The notes: generated by a model not told the origin, from the letters alone. 18,203 bases of DNA from Actinomycetota bacterium (GCA_947381255.1 CANCUC010000003.1:1-18203), one strand, 5' to 3'; numbered from the stretch's first letter, positions 6,460-14,410 are shown. Numbers and translations: made by a program.

Positions 6460-7334
6460 GCGCTGCACGAAAAGGCGGGTTAGGTCGAGGCTTAGATGCA
6501 CTTATTCCAACAACCACGATAGGTGAAGTCACAAATAGCGAAGGTGTTATCGCTGGAACAGCTTTGGAAGTTGATATCAATTCCGTTCAACCAAATAGCA
6601 AACAACCACGAACTTATTTTGATGAAGAGGCACTTAAAGAGTTGGCGGCTTCGATCAAAGAAGTTGGTGTTATGCAACCGCCGGTTGTGCGAAAGATCGG
6701 TGAAGATAAATATGAATTAATTATGGGAGAACGCCGTCTACGCGCCTCCAAGCTCGCAGGATTAAAAACTATTCCTGTAATTTTACGTGCATCACAAGAT
6801 AATGAAATGTTACGTGAAGCTCTTCTTGAAAATATACATCGCAGCCAACTTAATCCATTAGAAGAAGCGGCCGCTTACCAAAATCTTATTAACGATTTTG
6901 AATACACTCATGATGAGGTTGCTCATAAAATCGGTAAATCACGATCGCTTGTAACGAACACTCTTCGCCTTCTTAATCTTCCTGCATCAGTCCAGAGAAG
7001 AGTAGCGATTGGTGTCCTATCTGCAGGCCATGCACGAGCGCTGCTATCACTTATAGATACTTCTGAAATTGAATCCTTAGCAAACAGAATCGTTGCAGAA
7101 GGTTTAAGTGTTCGAGCCACTGAAGAGATCGTTGCAATGCATGATGGCAAGGGCAAGAAAGAAAAGCACCGTGAGAAGGCGCAGTTAAACCCTGCACTGA
7201 AAGCACTTGGGGATGAGCTCGGAAATAAGTTAGATACCCGCGTAAACATCGAGTTAGGTAAAGAGAAGGGGCGAATTACAATTGAATTCGCCGATGAATC
7301 TGATCTAAGAAGAATTGCGCAAATACTTAAATAA
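6456..7334 (+). CDS. parB: Chromosome-partitioning protein ParB (Spo0J)
   Basis: CTP-binding DNA clamp that recognises parS and spreads on the origin region. The 292 residues start MSAARKGGLGRGLDALIP, the typical ParB opening that contacts ParA. The N-terminal CTP-binding domain contains GERRLRASKLAGL (91-103) and ENIHRSQLNPLEEA (125-138). A helix-turn-helix for parS recognition lies at about 152-175 (THDEVAHKIGKSRSLVTNTL). After a Lys/Glu-rich linker (about 225-242) comes the C-terminal dimerisation domain, about 245-292. The ATG overlaps the parA stop by 4 nt. Its own stop lies 8 bp inside the convergent aminotransferase gene; no terminator is visible between them. Confidence 0.96.
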   Translation: MSAARKGGLGRGLDALIPTTTIGEVTNSEGVIAGTALEVDINSVQPNSKQPRTYFDEEALKELAASIKEVGVMQPPVVRKIGEDKYELIMGERRLRASKLAGLKTIPVILRASQDNEMLREALLENIHRSQLNPLEEAAAYQNLINDFEYTHDEVAHKIGKSRSLVTNTLRLLNLPASVQRRVAIGVLSAGHARALLSLIDTSEIESLANRIVAEGLSVRATEEIVAMHDGKGKKEKHREKAQLNPALKALGDELGNKLDTRVNIELGKEKGRITIEFADESDLRRIAQILK

Positions 7335-8580
7335 TTGCGCGGTTTTCCATCTCAGTTCTAATTACTCCACCTAGCGCTTTTACACCTTCACGAATTCTCT
7401 CCGGAGTTGGGTGACAGTAAGAGAGTCGCATCGACCAACTTCCAAAACCATCTGCATAGAATGCAGTGCCCGGAACGTAGGCAACCTTGGCAACAATCGC
7501 TTTAGGCATAAGAGCTGTTGTATCAATCTCTGGTGGAAGTGTTACCCAGACATAAAATCCGCCGCCAGGTTTTGTCCAACTAGCACCCTCTGGGAAGTGA
7601 GCCTCTAAACTCTCAAGCATTGCATCGCGACGGACCTTATAAAGTTTGCAGAAGGATGCGATCTGATCGCGCCATGGTTGATCAGCGAGATAACCACTAA
7701 TTGAGAGCTGTGTGAAGTTTGACGGGCAGAGGATTGAACTCTCCGCAGCAATAACTAATTTCTCTTTCAAAGACTGTGGAACAAGTGCCCAACCAACCCG
7801 AAATCCAGGTGCGATGGTCTTAGAGAAAGAACCAAGATAAATAACATTCTCGGAGTCCTGCGCACGCATCGCATTGGGAGATGGCTTATCAAATCCAAGT
7901 AAGCCGTAGGGATTATCTTCAACGATAAAGATCTTCTCCGAAGCACAAATCTCAAGAATTTCAGTTCGACGATCTGCAGGTAGTAACACTCCAGCCGGAT
8001 TTTGATAATTAGGGATTAAATAGAGGAACTTAATTTCCTGGCCGGTTTCACGGACCGCCTTAATCGCCGCGCGAAGGGCATCAGGAACAAGCCCGTTCTC
8101 ATCCATCTCAACGTGAACGACATTCGCCTCGTATTGTTTAAACGTTCCAAGAGCTCCAACATATGAGGGCGCCTCTACAAGAACAACATCTCCTGGATTA
8201 ATGAAGATACGCGAGATCAAATCCAGAGCCTGCTGCGAACCTGTTGTAACAATGATGTCATCTGGATGGGCGCGGATACCTTCAAGCGCCATCACATCAC
8301 AGATCTGCTCGCGCAATTTTGGATGGCCCTGTCCGCTGCCATATTGCAGGGCCTCGGCGCCATTCTCTTTAATGAGTTTTTCGACCACATCAGCCATCAT
8401 CTCCATTGGAAGGGCTGAAAGGTTTGGCATGCCACCGGCGAGAGAGACGATTTCTGGGCGGGAGGCCACGGCAAAGAGGGCGCGAATTTCGCTGGCGTGC
8501 ATGAGCTCGGCTCGGTGCGCAAAACGTTGCGGGAGCTGTTGATCTTCACCTGTGCGAAAACGCGTTATCTCATTGGACAT
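7327..8580 (-). CDS. PLP-dependent aminotransferase, class I/II (LysN/2-aminoadipate type)
   Basis: Fold-type I PLP enzyme of the family that includes 2-aminoadipate/aromatic aminotransferases and the catalytic part of MocR regulators, here without a helix-turn-helix. From the ATG at 8580 the product is 417 residues. Motifs: SLAGGMPNLSALP (46-58), YGSGQGHPKLRE (80-91), TTGSQQALDL (112-121), PNYQNPAG (190-197; Asn194), EDNPYG (221-226; Asp222, Tyr225) and SFSKTIAPGFRVGW (251-264) with the PLP-binding Lys254. The substrate cannot be told from sequence. An upstream in-frame GTG at 8598 adds six unlike residues and is less likely. It is the last gene of the minus-strand block, 39 nt after the cwlM-like gene, and converges on parB with an 8-bp overlap. 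Aspartate or 2-aminoadipate specificity is only a guess. Confidence 0.88.
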   Translation of the reverse strand: MSNEITRFRTGEDQQLPQRFAHRAELMHASEIRALFAVASRPEIVSLAGGMPNLSALPMEMMADVVEKLIKENGAEALQYGSGQGHPKLREQICDVMALEGIRAHPDDIIVTTGSQQALDLISRIFINPGDVVLVEAPSYVGALGTFKQYEANVVHVEMDENGLVPDALRAAIKAVRETGQEIKFLYLIPNYQNPAGVLLPADRRTEILEICASEKIFIVEDNPYGLLGFDKPSPNAMRAQDSENVIYLGSFSKTIAPGFRVGWALVPQSLKEKLVIAAESSILCPSNFTQLSISGYLADQPWRDQIASFCKLYKVRRDAMLESLEAHFPEGASWTKPGGGFYVWVTLPPEIDTTALMPKAIVAKVAYVPGTAFYADGFGSWSMRLSYCHPTPERIREGVKALGGVIRTEMENRAII

Positions 8581-8619
8581 CAGACAATTCTGCCACACCT
8601 CATGAAGGTGGAGTTGCCC

Positions 8620-9705
8620 TTATTTTCTTAAACCGGCCCTACGCAAATCAGAGATACGCAACGTTCCAGTCTTAGCATCATTCTCCGCGCTCAGGTAGAG
8701 ACGTTGAATGGCCACCATTAGGGCTTCCACAACTGTTTCACGGAAAGCGGGATCTGAAACTCTCTTTACATCCCCAGGATTGCTTTCAAAACCAAGTTCA
8801 ATCCGTACCGTTGGAGATTTTGTAAGTCGAAGTAAATCCCATGTCTTTGCATGAGTTCGACAGTTAAGAAGATCTGTACGGGCGCAAATTTCGCGTTGCA
8901 CCAAGGTAGCGAAACGCTCACCAACTATCGAATGCACGCCATGAGAATCACTGCCATAGAAGTAAGTCGCAACCCCATGAGCTTTCTCATTAATGTATCG
9001 ATCTAGGTGAAGTGAGATCACCAAATCTGCGCTTGCTGAGTTTGCACGTTCAATGCGCTCTGATTCCGATGGTGAAGATGAGTTGATTCGGGTAATGAAA
9101 ACATTTACTCCAAGGGCAATTAAACGACCCTCGAGACGTTGTGTTAAATCAAAGAGTTCTGGGGAATCAGAAGGATCAATAACAATCACCTTGCCCGAAA
9201 GTGATGGTCCCTTCTGCGCTCTATTTGTTGCATCTCGAAGCGCGATCGGAGTTCCACCGGAAACAATCTTCTTAAGGCGCATCATGGAGAGAATTGTTGC
9301 TGGGCCACAACGCCCATCAACTTTCACACCAACAGATTTTTGAAACTCCATCACGGCGCTCTCAGTGTCGCTCTCAAAAATTCCATCAACACGACCGCAG
9401 TTAAATCCCATCTCACTTAATTGAGATTGCAACGCGGCTACATCATCTCCACGCATTGCGGGGGAGGTGAGTGAAAGGACTCGATCACCTAATTTCCAAC
9501 GCGCTTCATCGAGGGCTCTTAGGGTTATGGAATCAACAACTCCACTCACCGTTAAGCCACGAGATTGTTGAAATTCTTTAACAGCAGATTCAACAGTTTC
9601 GGTGAATTGCGAACCCTCTTCTTTAAGAAGATTTAATCGAGTGAGATAACTAGTTACTTGTAAAACAAGGTCGCCCGACCCACCTAGTGTGAGATCGGGC
9701 GACAT
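8620..9705 (-). CDS. cwlM: CwlM-like protein: two peptidoglycan-binding domains plus degenerate amidase-3 domain
   Basis: Resembles mycobacterial CwlM, a cytoplasmic, PknB-phosphorylated activator of MurA rather than a working wall hydrolase. The 361 residues have no signal peptide. Two PG_binding_1 repeats span about 5-70 and 83-145 (VESAVKEFQQSRGLTVSGVV and TESAVMEFQKSVGVKVDG). An amidase-3 domain spans about 170-340. There the usual zinc motif DPGHGG reads DPSDSP (177-182), so the first ligand His is absent and the following loop is shortened. His233 (ISLHLD) and Glu303 (IELGFESNP) remain. The C-terminal ENDAKTGTLRIS keeps Thr346/Thr348 where mycobacterial CwlM carries its phospho-threonine region (from memory). 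It follows trxA by 24 nt, matching trxB-trxA-cwlM order in mycobacteria. Start is the ATG at 9705. Function as a regulator is inference. Confidence 0.85.
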   Translation of the reverse strand: MSPDLTLGGSGDLVLQVTSYLTRLNLLKEEGSQFTETVESAVKEFQQSRGLTVSGVVDSITLRALDEARWKLGDRVLSLTSPAMRGDDVAALQSQLSEMGFNCGRVDGIFESDTESAVMEFQKSVGVKVDGRCGPATILSMMRLKKIVSGGTPIALRDATNRAQKGPSLSGKVIVIDPSDSPELFDLTQRLEGRLIALGVNVFITRINSSSPSESERIERANSASADLVISLHLDRYINEKAHGVATYFYGSDSHGVHSIVGERFATLVQREICARTDLLNCRTHAKTWDLLRLTKSPTVRIELGFESNPGDVKRVSDPAFRETVVEALMVAIQRLYLSAENDAKTGTLRISDLRRAGLRK

Positions 9706-9729
9706 TGGAACTCTGATTTCGCTAGCTAA

Positions 9730-10056
9730 TTAAGCGATATACGCTTCAAGATCTTTGAGCAGTGCTGGCTTTGGCTTAGCTCCAACGATGCTCTTAACAA
9801 CCTGACCGCCAACATAAACATTCATGGTTGGGATCGAGGTAATTCCATACTTCATAGCAATCGAAGCCTCTTCGTCAGTGTTGAGCTTAACAATCTTGAT
9901 CTTGCCAGCATGTTCAGCTGCAATCTCTTCCAAGATTGGACCGACTGCGCGGCATGGACCACACCACTCTGCCCAGAAATCAACTAGGACTGGGGTCGTG
10001 CTCTTAAGTACAACCTCTTCAAATGTAGCGGCTGTTACTGGTGATGTGTTGCTCAT
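9730..10056 (-). CDS. trxA: Thioredoxin
   Basis: Small cytoplasmic dithiol reductant kept reduced by TrxB. The 108 residues are full length, with the active site WAEWCGPC (Cys32 and Cys35), the buried Asp26 in LVDFWAEW, cis-proline Pro76 in TSIPTMNVY, and the C-terminal glycine pair region VGAKPKPALL. A good Shine-Dalgarno AGGGAG (10066-10061 on the minus strand) lies 4 nt before the ATG. It sits 58 nt downstream of trxB; that gap is AT-rich and contains TATAAA (10078-10073), a possible -10 for an extra promoter, but I see no good -35. It is followed after 24 nt by the cwlM-like gene. Confidence 0.97.
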   Translation of the reverse strand: MSNTSPVTAATFEEVVLKSTTPVLVDFWAEWCGPCRAVGPILEEIAAEHAGKIKIVKLNTDEEASIAMKYGITSIPTMNVYVGGQVVKSIVGAKPKPALLKDLEAYIA

Positions 10057-10114
10057 ATCTCTCCCTAGATGGTTTATAAAACTCTATTAATTCTTAATAA
10101 GTTATTGCGTAATT

Positions 10115-11047
10115 CTAGTGTCCAGCAAGAAATCTTTCAGCGTCTAAGGCGGCCTGACACCCAGATCCTGCCGCAGTAATCGCTTGGCGATAGGTGTGGT
10201 CTACAAGATCCCCACACGCAAATACACCAGAGAGATTGGTTCTTGTACTTCTTCCATCAACTTTCACATATCCCTCACCATCAAGATCCACCTGACCAAC
10301 GAGGAGTTCGGATCTTGGCGTGTGGCCGATAGCGACAAATAAACCAGTGAAAGCTCTCTCGCTCTCAGTTCCATCGACGGTATTTCGCAATTTAAGTGCC
10401 GAAACATTATCTGCACCTAAGACATCGATAACTTCGGTGTTCCACAGGAATTCAATCTTTGGATTTGCCTGCGCGCGTTCAACCATGATCTTTGAAGCGC
10501 GAAGTGAATCACGACGATGAATGATGACAACCTTCGAAGCAAAGCGCGTGAGAAAGTTTGCCTCCTCCATCGCGGAATCACCGCCACCAACAACTGCAAT
10601 CTCTTGATTCCGGAAGAAGAATCCATCACAGGTTGCACACCATGAAACTCCGCGTCCAGAGAGGCGCTTCTCGTTCTCTAAACCAATCTCTTTATATGCA
10701 GACCCTGTAGCAAGAATTACCGCTTTGGAACGCAAAACATTTCCGCTTCCATCTTTAAGTACTTTTACATCCCCTTCGAGTTCCATCTCAACGATGTCAT
10801 CTCGCACGAGAACTGTTCCAAACTTTTCTGCCTGAGCTTTGAGGTTATCCATCAAATCAGGACCGATGATGCCTGCCGGGAAACCCGGGAAATTTTCGAC
10901 TTCGGTAGTGTTCATGAGTGCGCCACCGGCTGTCACAGAACCTTCATAGAGGACTGGGGCAAGTTGAGCTCTTGCGGCATAGATTCCAGCGGTATAACCG
11001 GCAGGACCTGAACCGACAATCACCAACTCGTGGATTGTTTCACTCAC
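10115..11047 (-). CDS. trxB: Thioredoxin reductase (NADPH, low-Mr flavoprotein)
   Basis: FAD enzyme passing electrons from NADPH to thioredoxin. The 310 residues are typical of bacterial TrxB. They include the FAD-binding GSGPAGYTAGIYAARA (12-27), GGALMNTTEVENFPGFPAGI (41-60), the redox-active CATC (137-140) in SWCATCDGFF, the NADPH-binding VVGGGDSAMEEA (152-163) with following HRRDSLRAS, and a C-terminal GVFACGDL FAD motif. The start is a GTG at 11047 (GTGAGTGAAACAATC, giving MSETI). It lies 39 nt downstream of murJ in the same operon. In mycobacteria sigM and an anti-sigma gene sit between murJ and trxB; they are absent here. Confidence 0.97.
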   Translation of the reverse strand: MSETIHELVIVGSGPAGYTAGIYAARAQLAPVLYEGSVTAGGALMNTTEVENFPGFPAGIIGPDLMDNLKAQAEKFGTVLVRDDIVEMELEGDVKVLKDGSGNVLRSKAVILATGSAYKEIGLENEKRLSGRGVSWCATCDGFFFRNQEIAVVGGGDSAMEEANFLTRFASKVVIIHRRDSLRASKIMVERAQANPKIEFLWNTEVIDVLGADNVSALKLRNTVDGTESERAFTGLFVAIGHTPRSELLVGQVDLDGEGYVKVDGRSTRTNLSGVFACGDLVDHTYRQAITAAGSGCQAALDAERFLAGH

Positions 11048-11086
11048 GAAGACACCAACTTTCCCTTGAACTCTCTTGCAGTGCGC

Positions 11087-12679
11087 TTATCGACGAGGCT
11101 TCAGGAAGAGCGAGAAAGCCGTTCCTACCTCCGCGATTTTAAAGGTTCGAGCCAGGCCGAGGTACCCCAACCCGCTGAACAGTAGAACAACTATGAGTTG
11201 GAAGGTATTCCCGCCAGGGATATGGCCCATGATCAAATAGAGAGGAATAGCCACCGCTGAATAGATAAGTGCCAGGCGGCCATATAGCCCAGTTATCTCC
11301 TTGGTTCGAATCGCAATCTTGTAGCGCTTGAGCAACCTGATGGAAGTCCATGCCCCTATGTAATAACTCAACGCTAGGGCGCCGGCTAACCCGACAGTCA
11401 CCCACTTAGGTGGGAGAACTAAGGCTGCAAGGAGAGCCATGAGACTTGCAGCTACATTCATAATGGCATTGCTTAGGACTTGGGACTTTACATTCTCAAA
11501 GGCGTTGAGGCCGCGAAGCGCGATCAGATTAACGCTCAAAGGCAAGAGGCCCATCGAAAAGGCGCAAAGGACTAATCCGAGGTAGCGGGCATCTGCATTG
11601 GAAATTCCAAAGAAGAGAGTCCTTGTGATGAGTGGACCATAAAGCAAGAAAGCAATCGCACTCGGAACGGTGATGATGCCCACCAGTCGAATTGCGCGGA
11701 CTAGTTCGTCGTGAATCTCTTGGATCTTTCCATCTATTGCATGTCCGGAGAGGAGCGGAAGTATTGCCGTCACAATTGAGATCGTTATAACCGAGTGAGG
11801 TAAAAGTAAGATCAAAAATGCATTTCCATATGGAGTAAATCCAACTCCAGTAGTAACTCCTTCTTTGAGGGCTCGAACAGCCGCACCTGTTGAAAGGTTG
11901 ACCGTCACTAAGTAACTCAATTGGGAGAAGGCGGCGAATGCCAAGGTCCAACTTGCAAGGTGAAGAGATTTTTTAATCTCTGGATCGCGCCAATCAAATC
12001 GAGGGCGAATCTTGATCTTGGTCTGGCGAATAACTGGAATTAGAACTAAGAGTTGAATTACAAACCCTGCGGTAGTTCCCAAGCTCAACCAGGTTGCTTG
12101 ACCACTTGAAATTGTTGAGACCTTCCAACCCTTTGAGATATGCATGAAATAACCAAAGACTGCGATTCCGACAATGTTATTGAAGACCGGGGCCCACATC
12201 ATTGGACCAAACTTTCCTTTTGCATTGGCAACTTGTCCAAGCAATGCGAAGAGTCCCATAAAGAAAATTTGTGGCAAGCAGTAACGCATAAAGAGAACGG
12301 TCAAATTAAATTCCGGGCGACCCACATAACTGCTCGCAAAGATCCTTACCAACAGTGGGGCAGCAACTATCGAAACTAAAACCAGAAGGCCGAGCACAAC
12401 ACTGGTAGCTGTAACCAATCGAGAGATAAAGGCTGAACCACCATCCTCACCACGTATAGCTCGCACCATCTGAGGAACAAAGACCGCGGTGAGTGCGCCA
12501 CCAATAATGAGGTTATACAAAATGTTAGGCATGGTGTTGGCGACGTTGAAGGTATCGCCAAGAAGTTTGGTTCCGAGTACTGCGACTAAGAGCAAGCCTC
12601 GAATTAAACCCGTAATGCGCGAGACGAAAGTTCCCGCAGCCATGATTGCTGAGGAGCGAACTATTGAACTCTCGCTCAT
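11087..12679 (-). CDS. murJ: Lipid II flippase MurJ (MviN)
   Basis: MOP-superfamily membrane protein that flips the peptidoglycan precursor lipid II across the cytoplasmic membrane. The 530 residues contain about 14 hydrophobic segments from residue 10 to near the end. The N-terminal signature is visible: FVSRITGLIRGLL (Arg21, Arg27), LLGDTFNVANTMPNILY (Asp42, Asn52) and GGALTAVFVPQMVRAI. It ends with a short basic tail (SLFLKPRR). Mycobacterial MurJ carries a large C-terminal pseudokinase and extracellular domain; here the protein stops just after the last membrane segment, so that PknB/FhaA control module is missing. The ATG overlaps the stop of the DUF6049-like gene by 4 nt (ATGA). Confidence 0.96.
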   Translation of the reverse strand: MSESSIVRSSAIMAAGTFVSRITGLIRGLLLVAVLGTKLLGDTFNVANTMPNILYNLIIGGALTAVFVPQMVRAIRGEDGGSAFISRLVTATSVVLGLLVLVSIVAAPLLVRIFASSYVGRPEFNLTVLFMRYCLPQIFFMGLFALLGQVANAKGKFGPMMWAPVFNNIVGIAVFGYFMHISKGWKVSTISSGQATWLSLGTTAGFVIQLLVLIPVIRQTKIKIRPRFDWRDPEIKKSLHLASWTLAFAAFSQLSYLVTVNLSTGAAVRALKEGVTTGVGFTPYGNAFLILLLPHSVITISIVTAILPLLSGHAIDGKIQEIHDELVRAIRLVGIITVPSAIAFLLYGPLITRTLFFGISNADARYLGLVLCAFSMGLLPLSVNLIALRGLNAFENVKSQVLSNAIMNVAASLMALLAALVLPPKWVTVGLAGALALSYYIGAWTSIRLLKRYKIAIRTKEITGLYGRLALIYSAVAIPLYLIMGHIPGGNTFQLIVVLLFSGLGYLGLARTFKIAEVGTAFSLFLKPRR

Positions 12680-13788
12680 TTCCGCCTTCTTCTGATGCGC
12701 CTAATACTTTGGAATGAGGCTGCAACAAAGAGCACGATAGCCGCACCAGTTGTGAACCAGGTGGCAATCGGGCTGATTACCGATAGTTGAAGCGGATAAA
12801 TAACGGAATCGCCGAGGAGGTTGCCCTCCATCGATGTCATCTCGACATTTAACCCAGAGGTACCAGAGGTGAGCACGGTGATCGGGACCATCACCTGAAT
12901 CTTTGACTTTGCAGGAATAACAACTTGTGAGAGCGAGCCAACTTCAACTTTGGGGTTCGTAGGTATGGCGTACAAATTAATTTTCACGCTATTTGGAAAG
13001 CCATTTGTGAGTGTGATTGGCAGGTTTTGGTGCGAGGAGGTGACAGTAAATTTGCCAGGACTCAGATGGACGAGGTGAATTTGATTGAACGCAGCTCGGG
13101 TGTAGTCCCTGATTAAGTAACCACGACGGTCAACAGAGAGATTAGGATTCAATATTTTGATGAGTGCTAATCGATAGGTATCGATCGTGGCAGGATCTAC
13201 ATAAGAAGCTGTGTGTGCAAAGTATTCGGAATCACTTTTGATTGTAGCAATATCAGTTGCAGACAATGTGAAGTGGGAATTTGATTCATAGATTGCGTTC
13301 GGCTCAACCACAACTCCTAAAATTGCTGCTAATCGCTTCTGTGAAATATCTAAGACATAGTTGATCTCATGTGGAGATAATTGCGCCACCCAATATTTAG
13401 AAGGATTGCCGATAGCGAGCGCGATAACTCTGTCGGATTTAATGACTCGATCGAGTTGATTAAGCCAAGATTTTGCAATCTCTTGACCGGTGCCAGTAAC
13501 TCCAGAAGTTAATGTGTAACCCTTGGCCATCGAGGTTACCTCTTCGACCAGACCAGGATCGACAATCCACGTTCGTGCGCCTTGTGGAGGATTAAAAACA
13601 AGTTCTCCGAGTCGACCAGTTACGCCGAGCGATGAAGCAAGTTCATCATCGATAAACTCCCCCGCAATTTGGCGGTGAGTTGGTTCGGTAATAAGAATTG
13701 TTGTGCTTGCCTGCGCGCTTGAAGTAAGGGCGGGCAGAGAGAGAAATATTAATGAGAGGCTAGCTACCAGGAGAGCTCCGCGTTTCAT
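12676..13788 (-). CDS. DUF6049-like secreted, membrane-anchored protein
   Basis: Function unknown. The 370 residues start with a clear signal peptide (MKRGALLVASLSLIFLSLPA, probable cleavage after AQA at 25-27). They end with one membrane helix at about 341-360 followed by the basic tail RRIRRRRK, giving a type I topology with an extracytoplasmic body. The region 250-335 (PITLTNGFPNSVKINLYAIP, then VVIPAKSKIQVMVPITV) looks like an immunoglobulin-like beta-sandwich. Position, between the NUDIX gene and murJ with 4-nt ATGA overlaps on both sides, matches Rv3909 of M. tuberculosis and the actinobacterial DUF6049 family. Those homologues are about 700-800 residues (from memory), so this one is roughly half length. 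It may act with MurJ at the cell envelope; that is inference from context. Confidence 0.7.
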   Translation of the reverse strand: MKRGALLVASLSLIFLSLPALTSSAQASTTILITEPTHRQIAGEFIDDELASSLGVTGRLGELVFNPPQGARTWIVDPGLVEEVTSMAKGYTLTSGVTGTGQEIAKSWLNQLDRVIKSDRVIALAIGNPSKYWVAQLSPHEINYVLDISQKRLAAILGVVVEPNAIYESNSHFTLSATDIATIKSDSEYFAHTASYVDPATIDTYRLALIKILNPNLSVDRRGYLIRDYTRAAFNQIHLVHLSPGKFTVTSSHQNLPITLTNGFPNSVKINLYAIPTNPKVEVGSLSQVVIPAKSKIQVMVPITVLTSGTSGLNVEMTSMEGNLLGDSVIYPLQLSVISPIATWFTTGAAIVLFVAASFQSIRRIRRRRK

Positions 13789-14378
13789 ACGGTGAGATCC
13801 CCCGACTTTGCAATCAATTTTTTCTCATCAGGGTAAGCAAGCAATGAGATGATCTCGTCAAGCGGGAACCAGCCGACGTCATCAACTTCCGTGACTTGAG
13901 GTGACAATGTTCCGCCCACTTCTCTAAAGAGATAGTGATGGACGGTTTTGTGAATCCTCTTTCCGCCGGCCATAAACCAGAAATCAATAATTCCTAATTC
14001 ACGAGCGATCTCACTTTGAATCCCAGTCTCTTCAGCCACCTCGCGAATCGCCGCTTGCTCTGGAGTTTCACCAGCTTCAATATGCCCCTTTGGCAGCGAC
14101 CAAAGTAAACGCTCCCTGGTGGCATCTTTAAGATCGCGTCGTCCAATCAACAATCCCTTTGTGCCAGTTCCATCAATAACTAGCCCGCCAGCACTCACCT
14201 CATCGACCCGTTTTGCGTAGACAGAGCGCTTTTTAACGGCAGTTTTTTTGGCAGGGGTAACACCAGCTTCGGTATTTACCGCAGAAGAAGAAGGTGTTGG
14301 TGTGTGTGGCCCCGCAGGACGCCGTCTCCGACGTTTTTTCCGTTTCGCATCGCCACCCGCACCAGGTGCCGGGGTCAT
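13785..14378 (-). CDS. NUDIX hydrolase (MutT4-like) with basic N-terminal tail
   Basis: Hydrolyses a nucleoside-diphosphate-linked substrate; the exact substrate is unknown. The 197 residues contain a complete Nudix box at 98-120 (GHIEAGETPEQAAIREVAEE, then TGI), with Gly98, Glu104, Arg112, Glu113, Glu116 and Glu117 all present. The core begins near 58 (RVDEVSAGGLVIDG). Residues 1-57 are low complexity: AKRKKRRRRR at 11-20, then a Pro/Thr/Ser/Ala linker and KKTAVKKRSVYAKR, perhaps disordered and nucleic-acid contacting. It is divergent from pcnA, as mutT4 is in mycobacteria. It leads the minus-strand block and overlaps the next gene by 4 nt. There is no Shine-Dalgarno; TACCCT lies 6 nt before the ATG, suggesting a leaderless mRNA. 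An ATG further inside is absent up to the core, so the tail is probably translated. Confidence 0.9.
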   Translation of the reverse strand: MTPAPGAGGDAKRKKRRRRRPAGPHTPTPSSSAVNTEAGVTPAKKTAVKKRSVYAKRVDEVSAGGLVIDGTGTKGLLIGRRDLKDATRERLLWSLPKGHIEAGETPEQAAIREVAEETGIQSEIARELGIIDFWFMAGGKRIHKTVHHYLFREVGGTLSPQVTEVDDVGWFPLDEIISLLAYPDEKKLIAKSGDLTV

Positions 14379-14384
14379 AAGAGA

Positions 14385-14402
14385 AGGGTACTGCTCTAGC
14401 CT
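14385..14402. promoter_or_regulatory. Back-to-back putative leaderless promoters, NUDIX gene (-) and pcnA (+)
   Basis: Only 32 bp separate the divergent starts. On the minus strand TACCCT (14390-14385) is 6 nt from the NUDIX ATG. On the plus strand TAGCCT (14397-14402) is 8 nt from the pcnA GTG. Both fit the TANNNT -10 element placed 6-8 nt before the start codon that marks leaderless transcripts in actinobacteria. I see no Shine-Dalgarno for either gene and no convincing -35, which would fall inside the opposite gene. Confidence 0.45.
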
Positions 14403-14410
14403 TACTCATT

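Noticed and set aside
8596..8610. 5-bp hairpin CACCT/AGGTG between the cwlM-like gene and the aminotransferase
   Set aside because: Short stem, no T-run, and the GAGGTG it would mask is 15 nt from the ATG, too far for a ribosome binding site; no clear role.
8734..8749. parS-like TGTTTCACGGAAAGCG inside the cwlM-like gene
   Set aside because: Only 12 of 16 positions match; the palindrome is broken in the second half, so ParB binding is unlikely.
11036..11043. parS half-site TGTTTCAC at the trxB start
   Set aside because: The second half (TCACGAAG) shows no palindrome; a single 8-base match is expected by chance.
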